This document shows, in pieces, positions 12,945-23,933 of a DNA stretch of 64,000 nucleotides (its first letter is position 1; the number at the start of each line of letters is the position of its first letter). Below the pieces are notes generated by a model. That model saw nothing but the letters and a program-made list of their open reading frames with translations, was not told where the DNA came from and did not search any database. The stretch is from Arachnopeziza araneosa (Eukaryota > Ascomycota > Leotiomycetes > Helotiales > Arachnopezizaceae). Location of the stretch: assembly GCA_003988855.1 (NCBI GenBank), contig QYAI01000012.1, positions 186,001-250,000 of the forward strand, written 5' to 3'. A program made the position numbers and the translations under genes.

Positions 12945-13313
12945 TGTACAGAAGACTACGAATCTTGCTACACCATTTTACTATTCAACTAACCTTTTCT
13001 CATTAACCTTTCTTTTTCGGGAGCCTAGAGCACTGAAACGGTGACTACTCTTTCTTTGTTCTTCAATAGCTTTCGCACAAAGATCATCACCAAGAACAAC
13101 AATGTTGTTCTATTCTCAAAGAGCAGTCAGATCTCCGCTGTTATATCGTCTCTTTGCCGAAATGATTGGTTAATATCAAGATAATTTCATCTAGTTGAAT
13201 TTTGCTTCATTCTCACAATAACTTTAACCAAATTTATATCTTCCTGTCATATATCAAGTGACTGACTTCCCAACACTCCATCGCATCATCTTGATCCTCG
13301 TTAACAGGTAGAC
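12945..13313. other. Intergenic: HEI10 3' flank
   Basis: AT-richer spacer between HEI10 and the next same-strand orphan gene. No coding signal, repeat or RNA gene was seen. Confidence 0.5.
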
Positions 13314-14617
13314 ATGGCAGAAGCACTTGACATATCTGCTAACCCGCCAAAGGCTTTGAGAAAAGTTCGTGGTCTACGATGTCTAAATCCTTCATCGACA
13401 GCAGGGGCAGTCCCAGTCAGCATTTTCATGAACGAGAGATCTCCTTTGTGTGATCGTGAAGGCTCTTTCACAGAAATTGTTAGCAAACATCATCGAAATA
13501 TCTCACCAAGGCCATTCTCTTCAGCATCTTCAACTAGCATGTCCCAGCAACTCAAATTTGATCTACTTCATCTCAGTTCAATTCGAAGTGATTTTCTGCT
13601 GATCACTTTGGCCAAGTCAGGATGCTTTGGACCTGCCTTTCGACAGCTCTCCCAATCAGTTCGAGTGATGCTTCCACGTTTGCCTAAGTCTAAGCCCATA
13701 ATTAATGATACACTTCATAAACCAATCAAGCGGCCGAAGAAACAGCGTGAGCGCCTCGACCCAGAACCTGTTTATCCCAATCAAAATTCACACATTCTGA
13801 CCCTTGTTGGTGAAGATGCCCAGGAAGCTCTTGTACATTCCCAATCTGACAACCTGACCAAGTCATTAAAGAAACAATCTCCAAAATGCAACTCACAAAT
13901 TGTTTATTGTAGCGAGATTAGACTTCTTTTATATCGCACAAATATAGATGTCGAGAAAACCTTTATAATCCAACCTCCTCCTACCAAGCGAGGAGATTCA
14001 CCATGCATCAGTCGAGCTCAACTCTGGGAGCAGAAGTGTTTGATGACAGAAGAAGACTTCGAGAATGTCGATATCAAAAGGATGCTCAAATAGATGGCCT
14101 ACAAACCCGATTAGATCACTACCGGAAGCTTCTTGAGATTGAATCACAAAGTAAGAACACAGCACCAGCTGATCTTCAAGTGGACAGCTCTGAAGTTGAG
14201 GCGCTCTCTTCAGTCCCTGAACACCCGATACAATTTCAGAGTATGATTCTTTCCTCAACATCTTCTACCACGTCACCCTTTGCAATCCAACCTCAGAAAC
14301 TAGACCAAGCGATTCTTCCAGAAGAAGCATCTCAAGCACAGGATTTTATGGAGCTTTCTTCATCCGAAGGAATCCCTGAAATTGGTTATCTGCCATCGGG
14401 TGAACTTCTAGAAAATGCGGCTCTCGATAAAGAATCGCTCCAGTCTGATCTACAGCCCAGATCAGATGGACTCTATTTACTTTCTACTTGGAAAGACTCT
14501 GTGCCAGATCTGTCACTTGCATTCGACCCATCTAAGCTTGAACTTAGGGTTCCCCAATCAAAAAGTAAGAGACATGGCAGAGTCTTCCCGGATGGTTTTC
14601 TAGTCCCAGGACTCTGA
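13314..14617 (+). CDS. Orphan protein with C-terminal coiled-coil segment
   Basis: I do not recognise this gene. Two overlapping frames carry it: 13314-14093 (from ATG, 259 codons) and a second frame open from about 13922 to 14617. Both look coding. A GT at 13862 and a TAG acceptor ending at 13947 would join them in phase (86 bp intron), giving a continuous protein of about 405 residues; an 86 bp intron is longer than the local norm and the donor (GTCATT) is poor, so a frameshift is an alternative. The first half is basic with KRPKKQRER, nuclear-localisation-like. The second half begins with a charged helix (DDRRRLRECRYQKDAQIDG then LDHYRKLLEIES) and continues with acidic Ser-rich sequence. 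It lies head-to-tail 369 bp after HEI10; a meiotic link would be guesswork. Confidence 0.5.
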
Positions 14618-16395
14618 GCGGTGTACTTTTAAGCGCTCAATATTCGCTGGGCCTCATTCGCGCAGCCTATTTGGCTGCCGAGACGGAGAGCGGCGAGGCC
14701 ACGAAGTGCAACAAAACATTCAATCTCGAGATAAATCTAATCGACATTTAAATCATCTACTCATCCTGGCAGAGGCTGACGGGGTCGGAGAGCGGCGAGG
14801 CCGCGAAATGGAACAAACCATTTAATCTCGAGAGGACTCTAATCGACATTCGACTCATTCACTTATCTTGACAATGGCCGAAGGGCAGAATGAGGGGGGC
14901 GGAGACCGACGAGGCCGCGAAATGCAACAAAGATTTTTGAATTTCAATGAGAGCTAGTTGACAATGAAAAATCCGAGGTCTAATGGAGATGAGAGTTGGT
15001 GACTGGTGGAGCGAGAGGACTCACAGGAAGAGGGTGACGGCTGTGACAATGGCTGTTGTCGACGGCAATACCGCACCCTGGGTTGAAGATGCTATACCAA
15101 GTGAGAATAAACTTAAAATTCCAATCAAATTAGACCACTTTTTACTTCTCCCAACCGTCAGGTAAACTTAAGAGTTAAGAACTCCCAAACCTTCTCAGAC
15201 TCGCTTTGAATGAAGATCCCAGGAGATTGTATTGAACCTAGCTGTGTTCAATCCCAGGGCCTTCTCAAAAATTTGTCAGTAAACTTTAGTGGGAATTCGA
15301 ACTTGGTGTTATCAATCAAAAGATGGTTTCCTTTTGTTTCCATTTCTTCTAACTTTTCCTCCAATATCTTGATATTTTTAGTTAATAAAGTTGTATGGAT
15401 TTCAACCTCTACAGTCACGGAAAACGTCAAGTAACTTGTGCTTGATGGTCATATGTATTTTAGGTAATTTATCAAGAAATAAAAACTTGCTACAGAAAAA
15501 TGAACACTAAATATTATTCCCACGTCCCAATTTTTCAAAATCCGACTTTAATTCTCTTTATCAAAGCAAACTTACATATTTACAAAGATACAATAGCGCC
15601 GGTTGTTCTACCTGGCATTTTAAGATGCCCAACATATGACCAGTCTCAGTCAACTGCCAACATTGCCAGGTTTACGTTAGGAACGAGCAAGGCCCCTGTT
15701 TTAGGACAATATATCGCTGCATATTTCTGGTCTGGCTCAGCCGTCAAGCGGTCTATCCAAAATCAGCTTCCTTTGATGAAGTCAGCCGGGCTGGCGATGT
15801 TAATTTACGTAGGTAAGAATAGCACGCCTTCGCTAAGGTTTGATTTACATTGCACAAGCTTTCGCTTTTTGCTGCTTATTAATCTAGTCAGACAATTTTG
15901 TTACTGTAACCTTACTGGCATGCTCGCTTTAGCCTTAGCTGCGCTGACTTGTACTACTTCACGACAAAACAACCTCGCTCCGACTCATTTCTTCTTTTCC
16001 CAATTTTCCGCTGCATCTTGTGAAGCATCACTCTGGAAGAAGATGCTGCGTACGCTTGTAAACCTGCTTAGTAATGAAGCGCCGATAGCTCATTGGCGGA
16101 GTCGCGCTCCTGTTGATTGCTACCAAGTCAAGCCGTGTCATTCCCTACTTTGCGGCCCTGACGCGTTTTCGTAGAGTCAGAGTTCTTCATGTCGTAGTCA
16201 GCAGAGCTTTGGCTTTTGCACCGTACAGTTCTGGGTAGACTCCTGTAACATATAAGGCCATAAGTTCTTAAGCTTTTCAAGCATCGCCAGCTTCTCGATT
16301 TGTGCCCGTCCAAACACAAGTTTAGCTACTTTGCGTTGAAATTTTATTGTTATTACTTATTCTACTTCTTTATTTCATTCTAGATTACCTCGAAA
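14618..16395. other. Gene-poor spacer with degenerate repeats
   Basis: The first 320 bp hold a triplicated GC-rich repeat (listed separately). From about 15100 to 16390 the sequence is AT-rich with scattered stops. One plus-strand frame at 15500-16174 is open for 224 codons but has no motif, an odd amino-acid mix and no splice context. I see no transposase, LTR or tRNA. Confidence 0.5.
14684..14933. repeat. Three degenerate tandem copies of a repeat of about 100-115 bp
   Basis: Copies start at CGGAG motifs at 14684, 14786 and 14900 (spacing 102 and 114). Each copy has a GC-rich core CGGAGAGCGGCGAGGCC (third copy CGGAGACCGACGAGGCC), then a CGAAATG-type segment with AACAAA. The first two also share CTCGAG flanked by ATTCAATCTCGAGA/TTTAATCTCGAGA and TCTAATCGACATT. 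Copies differ by substitutions and small indels. The repeat does not code and lies just after the orphan gene stop. Confidence 0.8.
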
Positions 16396-18554
16396 ATGAA
16401 GTTAATCCAGCTAACGAGCTTCCTTTCTTTTATCGCCGTAAGCGTTGCCCAATTCCTCCTCAACCTGTCGGCGTTCATACTCTTGAGTCAAAATTAGCAA
16501 AAGGCGCATCCATTTCTTATAAAGAGGTACGCACATGGACGATCGGCTGTTCTCAACTATTCTTGAGAAGCTCTGTGGAAGAAATTCTTTTTGGCTGATG
16601 ATCCTGAATAGACGCATATTTGCGAGACGACGCCTGGAGTCAAGTCCTATAGCGGTTATATCAACTTGCCTGCGGAAGTTTTGCAACTGGACTACAACGT
16701 CAGCACCTTCTTCTGGTATTTTGAGGCACGTAAAAGTCCAAGTAACAGACCGCTCTTGATCTACCTGGCTGGAGGTCCAGGAGAGAGTTCACTGCTTGGA
16801 GCAATTGCTCAAGGAGGCCCTTGCTATATAAACTCGGACTTCAACTGTACAATACTCAATCTGTGGTCATGGAATAATGATGTCAATCTGCTCTACATCG
16901 ATCAACCAGCGCAAACCGGTTTCTCTTACGATGTCCTTGTTAACGGAACACTCGATCAACTCTCAGGTATTTATACAACAAGCGACTTCTCTTCCGGGAT
17001 CCCGAACACAAACACGACTTCTCTAGTGGGAACCTTCCCAAGTCAGTAAACTCTTCAAACAGCCAATAATTCCGTGCAAGCTGCCCATGCTCTGTATCAC
17101 TTTGCTGAGATTTGGATGAACGAGTAAGTATCTCAATACAGAATCATCAAACAGAATCTAAAGGGCTGTAGGTTCCCGGAGCACAAATCTCGAAATCGAA
17201 AGATCAGCCTTTGGGCGAACTCTGTAAGCAATCCATAAAAATACCTATGTATTAGCTAACTTCTTCAGTGGGGAGGATTCTATGGGCCGGCAACGCTAGC
17301 GTACATTGAAAAACAAAACGAGCGGATAGAGGCCAAAGCTTCGACATTGAACTCCAAGTACACCATAGTAGAGCTCGACTCTTTAAGGTATTTTAAATGG
17401 CTGTATTGATCCCCTCATCGAAGCACCCCATTACGCCGAATATGCCTACAACAATACTTACGGTCTTCAAGCCTTCACTAAAGACATCTACGAGGATCTC
17501 GAGGCTAATTTCACTATGCCTGGTGGCTGTCGTGAGGCCATAAACCACTGTCAAACTCTTGCAGCGGAAAAGGTTCCAGATTATATAGGAGCAAATGAGG
17601 ATGTGAATACGCTTTGCGTAACAGTGTTTAAAACATGCGTCGCCTACGCCGAAGGATGGCTAATATTCGAAGCAGACGGGGTAAGAAAAATACTCCCCAT
17701 CGTGCTAGTTTCTTACTAACTATCGCAAGCTATCTGCTTTTGATATATCTCACAATTTTCTTGATCTTTACCCATACAACACTGGCATCTCAACCTATTT
17801 CAACCGTGCTTGGATTCAAGAAGCTTTGGGAGTCCCTCTGAACTTCACTGTTCTTGCTACTGCCCCGTACCAGGCATTTGTCGCCAACTCCGGAGATGCT
17901 GGGCGAAACAATAAGACAAATCTAGAGTATCTCTTGAGCAGGGGAAAGAAAGTCGTCATGATCTACGGGGATCGAGACTTCAGGTGCAACTGTTAGTAAT
18001 CCCAAGGTTGTCCTCCCCTCATTCAACTACTCACACATTGAATTAGGGCTAGGAGCAGAGAACGTCAGTCTCAGCCTCGACTTCCCTGGAGCAGAAGTGT
18101 TTGCCTCAAGCGGCTATGAAAAGATTACCACAAACGACTCGTACATTGGCGGAGTAGTTCGGCAAGCCAAAAATCTACCATTCAACCGGATCTTCGAATC
18201 CGGACATTATCGTAAGCCATTCCTGCCTAATCCCACTTCCCACCGCCAACTTCATTCTCTAACATCAAAGCTAGCGCATGGGGAGCAGCCAGAAACAGTA
18301 TCCAGATCCTTCATCGCGTCCTCAATGACATGGATATTGCTACTGGGGAAGTATACACTGGTCATGATGACCAATCTTATCACACCGAGGGCCCATTGTC
18401 GAGTAGGGACATCAAGAATGAACTCCCTCCGCCTCTGCCGATCGAATGCTCAGTTTGGCAGATCCCGAATACATGTAACCAGAATCAATCTGAGGCACTA
18501 GCGGATGGAAGCGCGGTGGTAGTAAATGATGTTGTGATTTCTCCTGCTTCTTAA
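16396..18554 (+). pseudogene. Serine carboxypeptidase (peptidase S10), inactivated
   Basis: The remains of a secreted S10 serine carboxypeptidase. The ATG at 16396 opens a good signal peptide (MKLIQLTSFLSFIAVSVAQ). One base is then missing at about 16453, so the mature frame PPQPVGVHTLESKLA is out of phase. Later S10 blocks are clear: CETTPGVKSYSGYI, YLAGGPGESS, LYIDQPAQTGFSYD, IYGDRDFRCNWLGAEN and IFESGH with the catalytic His. A TAA at 17047-17049 interrupts VGTFPSQ, and one extra A at about 17395 shifts the frame before NGCIDPLIEAP. Introns with sound ends lie near 16527-16621, 17124-17171, 17224-17268, 17681-17732, 17992-18048 and 18210-18271, so splicing does not explain the three lesions. 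The nucleophile region reads NSWGG (across an intron) where the family has ESYGG. No full-length product can be made from this sequence. Confidence 0.85.
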
Positions 18555-19136
18555 TTTGCGGATGTCTGGGGTTAAGTTCAGATAGGAGGAACGGGAACAA
18601 GGGGAATTTATTTAATAGGTGGATGAATAGTGTAGGAATAGTGTATCCTAATAAGGAGTTGGCGGATCCATTTAATAGAATACAGAATAGTGTAATGCGA
18701 AGCTCTGAAACTAGAACAAACGGATAGAATGTCAATGGAAGTGGATCAAATCGAGCTTGCTCGCTTAAAAAACTCACTTTTTCAATGTAATGTACTCACC
18801 AAGTTTTGAGAGCATGCTCAATGCCTCAAAAAAGTTGGCTCTAAGAATGTGTTGGGCAAAGAAAGAATTAGGAAATGAGATAAGATTGACAGACCAAAAA
18901 AACTAGATGTCAAATAGTGATTGCGAAATACCATCAAAGACAAAGATTGTGGACCGCTTATGCCTTCACCCTGTGCTTAGGCCATCTTGCTTTTGGATTT
19001 TAAACATCCAACTCTACAAGTATTTCATGACTAGGCACCATTACCAATTCTTTATCATGGTATGAAGACCAAAGACTACCCCCTAAACCCATAAATACCC
19101 TCCCTACCTAATCCCAACCAACTATATACATACATT
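18555..19136. other. Convergent intergenic spacer
   Basis: AT-rich region between the S10 relic and the stop of the minus-strand glycosyltransferase-like gene. It should hold both 3' ends. Nothing else is visible. Confidence 0.5.
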
Positions 19137-21329
19137 TCATTCCCCCAGCACATCATCTAGACAAAACAAATCAACTGTGTCCATTTCGACCACCGGTTTC
19201 ACGCTCTCAGAGTTCGCGCATCCACCAATCTCCTTCCTGAACAGCTTACTATATTCACTAGCAGTGGCTGCAATATGGTTTATATCAGCCAAATTTCCAT
19301 CCCAAGTCAGAAGCGGCATATCGAGCACCTGCGGTAGCTCCCCTCCAAATGGTAATATGTTTAATAGAGGCGTTTTTATTAAGGGTGTCTCGGTATGTTT
19401 CAATGATAGGTGGTGCGCTGGATCCGCTGTTAGCTCGTAGGTATCGGGGATTGTCTCCTTTTCTTTAGAATATTCTTCTGGTAGGTGGAAGAGATCGTTA
19501 TGTATAGTTGCTAAGCTATGCTGGTCCTGAAAATTGGGATAGATAGTCCAATAACCTCTCGCTCTGGCAAGTTTCAAGATATGTTCCAGCCAAGATGGGT
19601 ATGTTTGAGAGACTTCTTTCAGATACATAGTCTCTGGCTTTGGAAGAGTGTGCTGAGAAGACAGAATCCCTGTAACAAAGGAGTGTAGCTCCACCCATTT
19701 GTCTCCAAAATACAATGCAGCGTTACTATTTGGCGACTCCCAAAGGAAAGGCGTGATTGCTTGCGTTCCGTTCCGCAATGGTGGAGTGAAAGCGGTAGAG
19801 TCATTCAAGTACGTTGAAGGAAGATCCAGGGATATTGAAAGGATATTGTGCTGCCACATAGCTTTGGTAGCGGAGTACTTATAAACTAGCACAGCGTATT
19901 TGAGGTAGTGGTAGAATAGAGGAGAGAGCTCTACTTGTGGTGAAAGGATTAGGACATGAGAAGTAGATGGATTGGAAGGCCAAAAGGATTCCAGCATTCT
20001 GATCGAGTTTTCTTCTGAGGTGAGCCTATGCTGAGGAATTCGATGGTGGAGTGTGAGCAGATTCTCAGAACTCAACATAGACTTTGGTGGCCAACTGAAA
20101 CTACTGAGGTATTGTTTCGTAGGCTCATCGATATTGTGGGGTAGCTCGATGGTCAACCGTGGAATTGAAGATGAGAAGAAATCAGCGTTCTTCAGTGATT
20201 GTAATAACCTCATCAATGATCCCGAAGCCGAGGGTTGAACATGAACAACAATATCTACGTAGACTCGATTCCAGGCTTCAAAGGTCAGTAAAATTCCAAA
20301 ACCAAATCGAAGTACATACCACTCAAAGCAACACTGTCCAGCATTGTTATCCACATTAAAGTCTTGTCGGCATTTTCAGGAAGATCTATGACTGTTCTTC
20401 CGAGCGTGACTGCTGTTTCTTTTATACCTTTCAGCAGCCAATCCTCTTCTTCACCAGATGCATCTACAAAAGTTGCTTGAGGGTGAACGAATGTGTTGAT
20501 ATGACCGAAACTAGAACCGGAACTAACTTCCATGCGGAAATCGGAACTCATAGTAGAAAAATCAGGCCGAGCATCTACAAAGTCAGAATCTCCTTTTGAT
20601 TGAATAGTGCAAAGACATACCATGAAATATGATTTTGCACTCCTGAGTAATACCCTTCAAAAATGTCAGTTGTTTTTGCACTCTAGTTTCATCTATCATG
20701 TAATGTTTTATCTTACATTCACAGATTTTAATATCGAAATTGGAACTTCGTCTCTCCCCATAAGTGCAAAATGTACAAAGTTTTGTTCTCGAATCGCCAT
20801 CTCACAGGCTATGGGTAAAAGTATTGCAGCGCTTTCCAAACTCGCAGCCGCGAATAGCTAATAAAGTTAGTATATATCTCTCAATAAGAGGGCCTACCAA
20901 ACATACCACATTCTGGTTCACCATTTCGAATCCTCTGGTCTTCTCTACTGCATGTAAAGTCGAAGCTAGATTGTAAAACTTTATTGGTCCATTGAAATCA
21001 TGCCGCGCTACCTTCGCTGTGTCTTCCTGTACGTGAGTAGCAGGAGGTTGATGCGCAGGGGGTGGCCACGCAGCGGGAGCATTTGAACCAGATGGATGGT
21101 TGTAGCTTGGTCTCTGCCTAGGATTCTCCAAATCCGTCGGCATATGCTTGAAGAAGTAGTAGATTCCGACAATGGCTAGAAATCCCAAACCCACCTTCTT
21201 CAAACTCCTCTTCTGCGGCGACTTTCGGTTCTGCCAAGGCCAGCCCGGCTGAGCTTTTCGAGGTTTATGGTCATCATCCTTCTTTGCCAACTCGACATCG
21301 GCAGGAATCAGTCGTGGTGGGGGAGGCAT
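19137..21329 (-). CDS. Type II membrane protein, glycosyltransferase-like
   Basis: A protein of 663 residues in five exons on the minus strand: 21329-20907, 20857-20717, 20654-20621, 20574-20320, 20275-19137 (introns 44-62 bp, phases consistent). The N terminus is cytosolic and basic (KRSLKKVG), followed by one membrane anchor GLGFLAIVGIYYFF at about residues 48-61 and then a Pro-rich stem, the layout of Golgi type II enzymes. The lumenal part has YVDIVVHVQPSASGSLMRLLQSL, LTIELPHNID, SHVLILSPQVELSP and FLWESPNSNAALYFGDKW, which I associate with fungal proteins annotated as glycosyltransferase family 2. A clear DXD metal motif is not obvious, so catalytic activity is inferred from this resemblance only. 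Start: the first ATG, with MPPPPRLIPADVEL. Confidence 0.75.
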
Positions 21330-22060
21330 CGCAACCTGCGCCCACGCTCATCTGGAATCTATGTTGAGCGCTGCCATGCGGGGTGCCGCGAGGAATGACT
21401 TCGAGTAATGAGGGGCAAGCCGTCTAGAGGGAGTATGGCGAAGGGACGGTAATAAGTCGATCATTGGAAAGGAAGAATATGGAATTGCGCGAGTTGTCCT
21501 CTTCGAGACAAGGATGAGGTTTCCCCAGCTTGGCAATTCAATCAATCTTAAGTCCGAATGCAGGGGTGCAGCATCGAGAAGCGAGATCAACAACTACCTT
21601 CCAGAAGCTTGAAGCTCCTGCATCAACAACATCGCCGCCCTGGAATCAGCTTCCTGATCTGGTATTTTCATCGTGTCTATCTGCCAAGAAATATACTTCC
21701 ACTCTTCTTGAAGCTGCCAAATCAGGAAAAATGCTTGATCCAGGGACATCAGCCCCTCGCCTGGATGGAGAGAACATTCTTTGTTCACAAAATGAAGTCG
21801 TTGTTATATAAGATGCTACTCCAAGTGGGGCCTAGCATATGCGAGTCTTTGTCCTAATACAGGTTTCCCTAAAGGAATTGCTGTTTATGGCTCTATAGTT
21901 GCATTTCTCCTGGAAGTCTAGACAATCCCAAGTCTCTTAAGACCATGACTTCCTGAGCCATCCACGATCGAGAGTTTTGTCAATTCTTTTTGGTCTGGTC
22001 TAGCTTGATGAGAAGGCATGAGTATCTTCTCAGCATCTCAAGTGACTGCCAGCGTGCTCC
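21330..22060. other. Divergent intergenic region
   Basis: A shared upstream region between the minus-strand glycosyltransferase-like gene and the plus-strand orphan at 22061. A plus-strand frame near 21530-21811 is open but starts without an ATG context or motif; it could be leader sequence. Confidence 0.45.
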
Positions 22061-23209
22061 ATGGAGGACCAAAGTCAAAATAGTCGGAGGCAGAGTAATC
22101 AAGTCGGCTGCGATGCAAGCTCTCTTGCCTGGCAAACACTTGGCATCAGTTCGCCACCCTTTCAATACCTTGAACCAACTTTTCAACCGATTGGGAACCT
22201 CCAAGAATCAAATCATCCTCCGTTCCCTTCAACTCCATACATCGTCTTCCCAACCTGGTATCGTCCGTCCTCAAACATACCACCACTCCCTTATTCCCAG
22301 AGCACAGCCTCATCGCAGCCGATGCAATCAGTCCACTGTTCCATGCATCAATCTCAGTCAAATAGAATTGATCAACTATCGCAATCTTTCGAAGGACTTC
22401 ATAATGAGCGTGCCTATCTTCATTCTCTCTTACAGGCAGAAACGAAGAAGCGCAATGATTTCTCACGTCAAATTCCTGTCCTTGAAGAATCGATTCTTCA
22501 ATCGGACTTACCTGATCGTCGAAAGGTCAAAAAACAGATTGGATGGTTCAGGCACCGCCTCCACGAAACCAAGAAGCAAGAGAGAGCTATCCTTGGAAGT
22601 CTGGCACAACTCAACTATGAGATTGAATGTCGGAAGAGAACAAACCAGATCGAAAATGAGAGAATATATTATATGGAACAGGCTAGACAGCAGAACGAGA
22701 TGCTGAACCAAATGGCAACTCGTGAGAGTCTGGGACAAATGTCACTGAACCCCAGCTCACCCGCATTTACGACCCAGGAATTTGGTTTAACAATGGGAAA
22801 TCCAATACCATGGCCACAACCAATGGTATATTCTCCATATCCATCAACTTCCATGTATTGGCAACAGCAACCTAACGACTATTTCGGCTACCAATGGACC
22901 GCACCTCAATCAGAACCCTCATCAGAAACCTACATTTCGCCGTCGTATGAATTTTACTCCTCAGACCCACAGAGGAACACCAACACCAATGACAGCATCT
23001 CAAACAGAGTATCACCAAAGACGATGACAGGAAATGGGCTTGAGAGGCCAACATCAGTACCACAAAGAAGTGCGAGTCTCAATAATGCCGAAGAAGTATT
23101 GCATCATATAGGTGCCGATAGTTCCTATGCGCTCTCACCAGAGCCTTCTGTTGGCAAAAGAGCTAGCTTACCTTCCTTACCTGGGTGTACTAAACTTTGG
23201 GAGCTTTAG
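22061..23209 (+). CDS. Orphan coiled-coil, Ser/Pro/Gln-rich protein
   Basis: An uninterrupted frame of 382 codons that I do not recognise. An in-frame TGA lies 15 bases upstream of the ATG, which fixes the start. Residues 1-105 are Pro/Ser/Gln-rich; about 106-225 are a long charged helix likely to form a coiled coil (for example LHNERAYLHSLLQAETKKR and RHRLHETKKQERAILGSLAQ); the rest is Tyr/Pro/Ser/Gln-rich with many SP sites, as in disordered regulatory or scaffold proteins. A Lys/Glu-rich frame follows at about 23249-23466, but I found no splice pair that joins it in phase. Confidence 0.6.
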   Translation: MEDQSQNSRRQSNQVGCDASSLAWQTLGISSPPFQYLEPTFQPIGNLQESNHPPFPSTPYIVFPTWYRPSSNIPPLPYSQSTASSQPMQSVHCSMHQSQSNRIDQLSQSFEGLHNERAYLHSLLQAETKKRNDFSRQIPVLEESILQSDLPDRRKVKKQIGWFRHRLHETKKQERAILGSLAQLNYEIECRKRTNQIENERIYYMEQARQQNEMLNQMATRESLGQMSLNPSSPAFTTQEFGLTMGNPIPWPQPMVYSPYPSTSMYWQQQPNDYFGYQWTAPQSEPSSETYISPSYEFYSSDPQRNTNTNDSISNRVSPKTMTGNGLERPTSVPQRSASLNNAEEVLHHIGADSSYALSPEPSVGKRASLPSLPGCTKLWEL

Positions 23210-23933
23210 CCATTTACGTCACCAAAAATCTGTGAAGAACGACGATAGAATGGAGAGTTGAATTGAGAAGGAAAGGCTGTCGAAAGGGAGAGGAGAAGAA
23301 AGGAAGGAAGTTGAATGCACAGATGCAACAAAGAGAACCAAAAAATATTACGACGAAGGCGCCTCAATCCCGCGAGGTGGAATTGGAAAAGGAGACTGTC
23401 CAGGCTATTCTTAACGAAGATACAGAACAGGAACGCCAGGATATAATTATTCGTCTCGCCAATTGAAACTTAGGTTATGGTGGGCAACTTTGGCTGAAAG
23501 GAAATACCATGGAGCATTAAATGTTTCAGGCGTTGCTACTGCTGTTACAAGCACAAAATTGAATCAGAATGAAAGGTCTGCATGGTGCTAGTTAGCTGTT
23601 GTATTTGTAAGGCGAGGCATGATTTAGAAGTTTCTGAATTCCATAGTAGCAAGACCCTCACTCATCAAATTGTTCATTAGTGTTTGAATATTATATGGTT
23701 CGATTCGAGGTCAGAGCTCAACTACCTTATATTGTGGGAGAAGAATAATTTAAATTTTAATGATTGTAGTTCAGAGTAGGATTCGGAGTGCAGACCATAG
23801 CACAATATTCAACCGCGACAATGAAACTTTCCGAATAGGCGATATTTCTATAAACTTAGGAGGAACGCCAGCATACAGGAACCCTCAAGTATGGTCTTTT
23901 GATTATTATTTTCTCTATCCATTCCGCTAAGTC
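23210..23933. other. Convergent intergenic region
   Basis: Between the orphan and the NECAP stop. A short Lys/Glu-rich open frame (about 23249-23466) is the only coding-like stretch; the rest is AT-rich. Confidence 0.45.

Noticed and set aside
15500..16174. Plus-strand frame of 224 codons in the AT-rich spacer
   Set aside because: Unusual residue mix, no domain, no promoter or splice context; more likely a chance frame or mutated repeat.
16436..16495. A GTAAGC..TTAG intron that might remove the first frame break of the S10 gene
   Set aside because: It would delete the conserved PPQPVGVHTLE segment that begins the mature S10 enzyme, so the one-base loss is the better explanation.
23249..23466. 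Lys/Glu-rich frame following the orphan at 22061
   Set aside because: I tried to join it as a last exon, but the available donor/acceptor pairs give a stop or the wrong phase.
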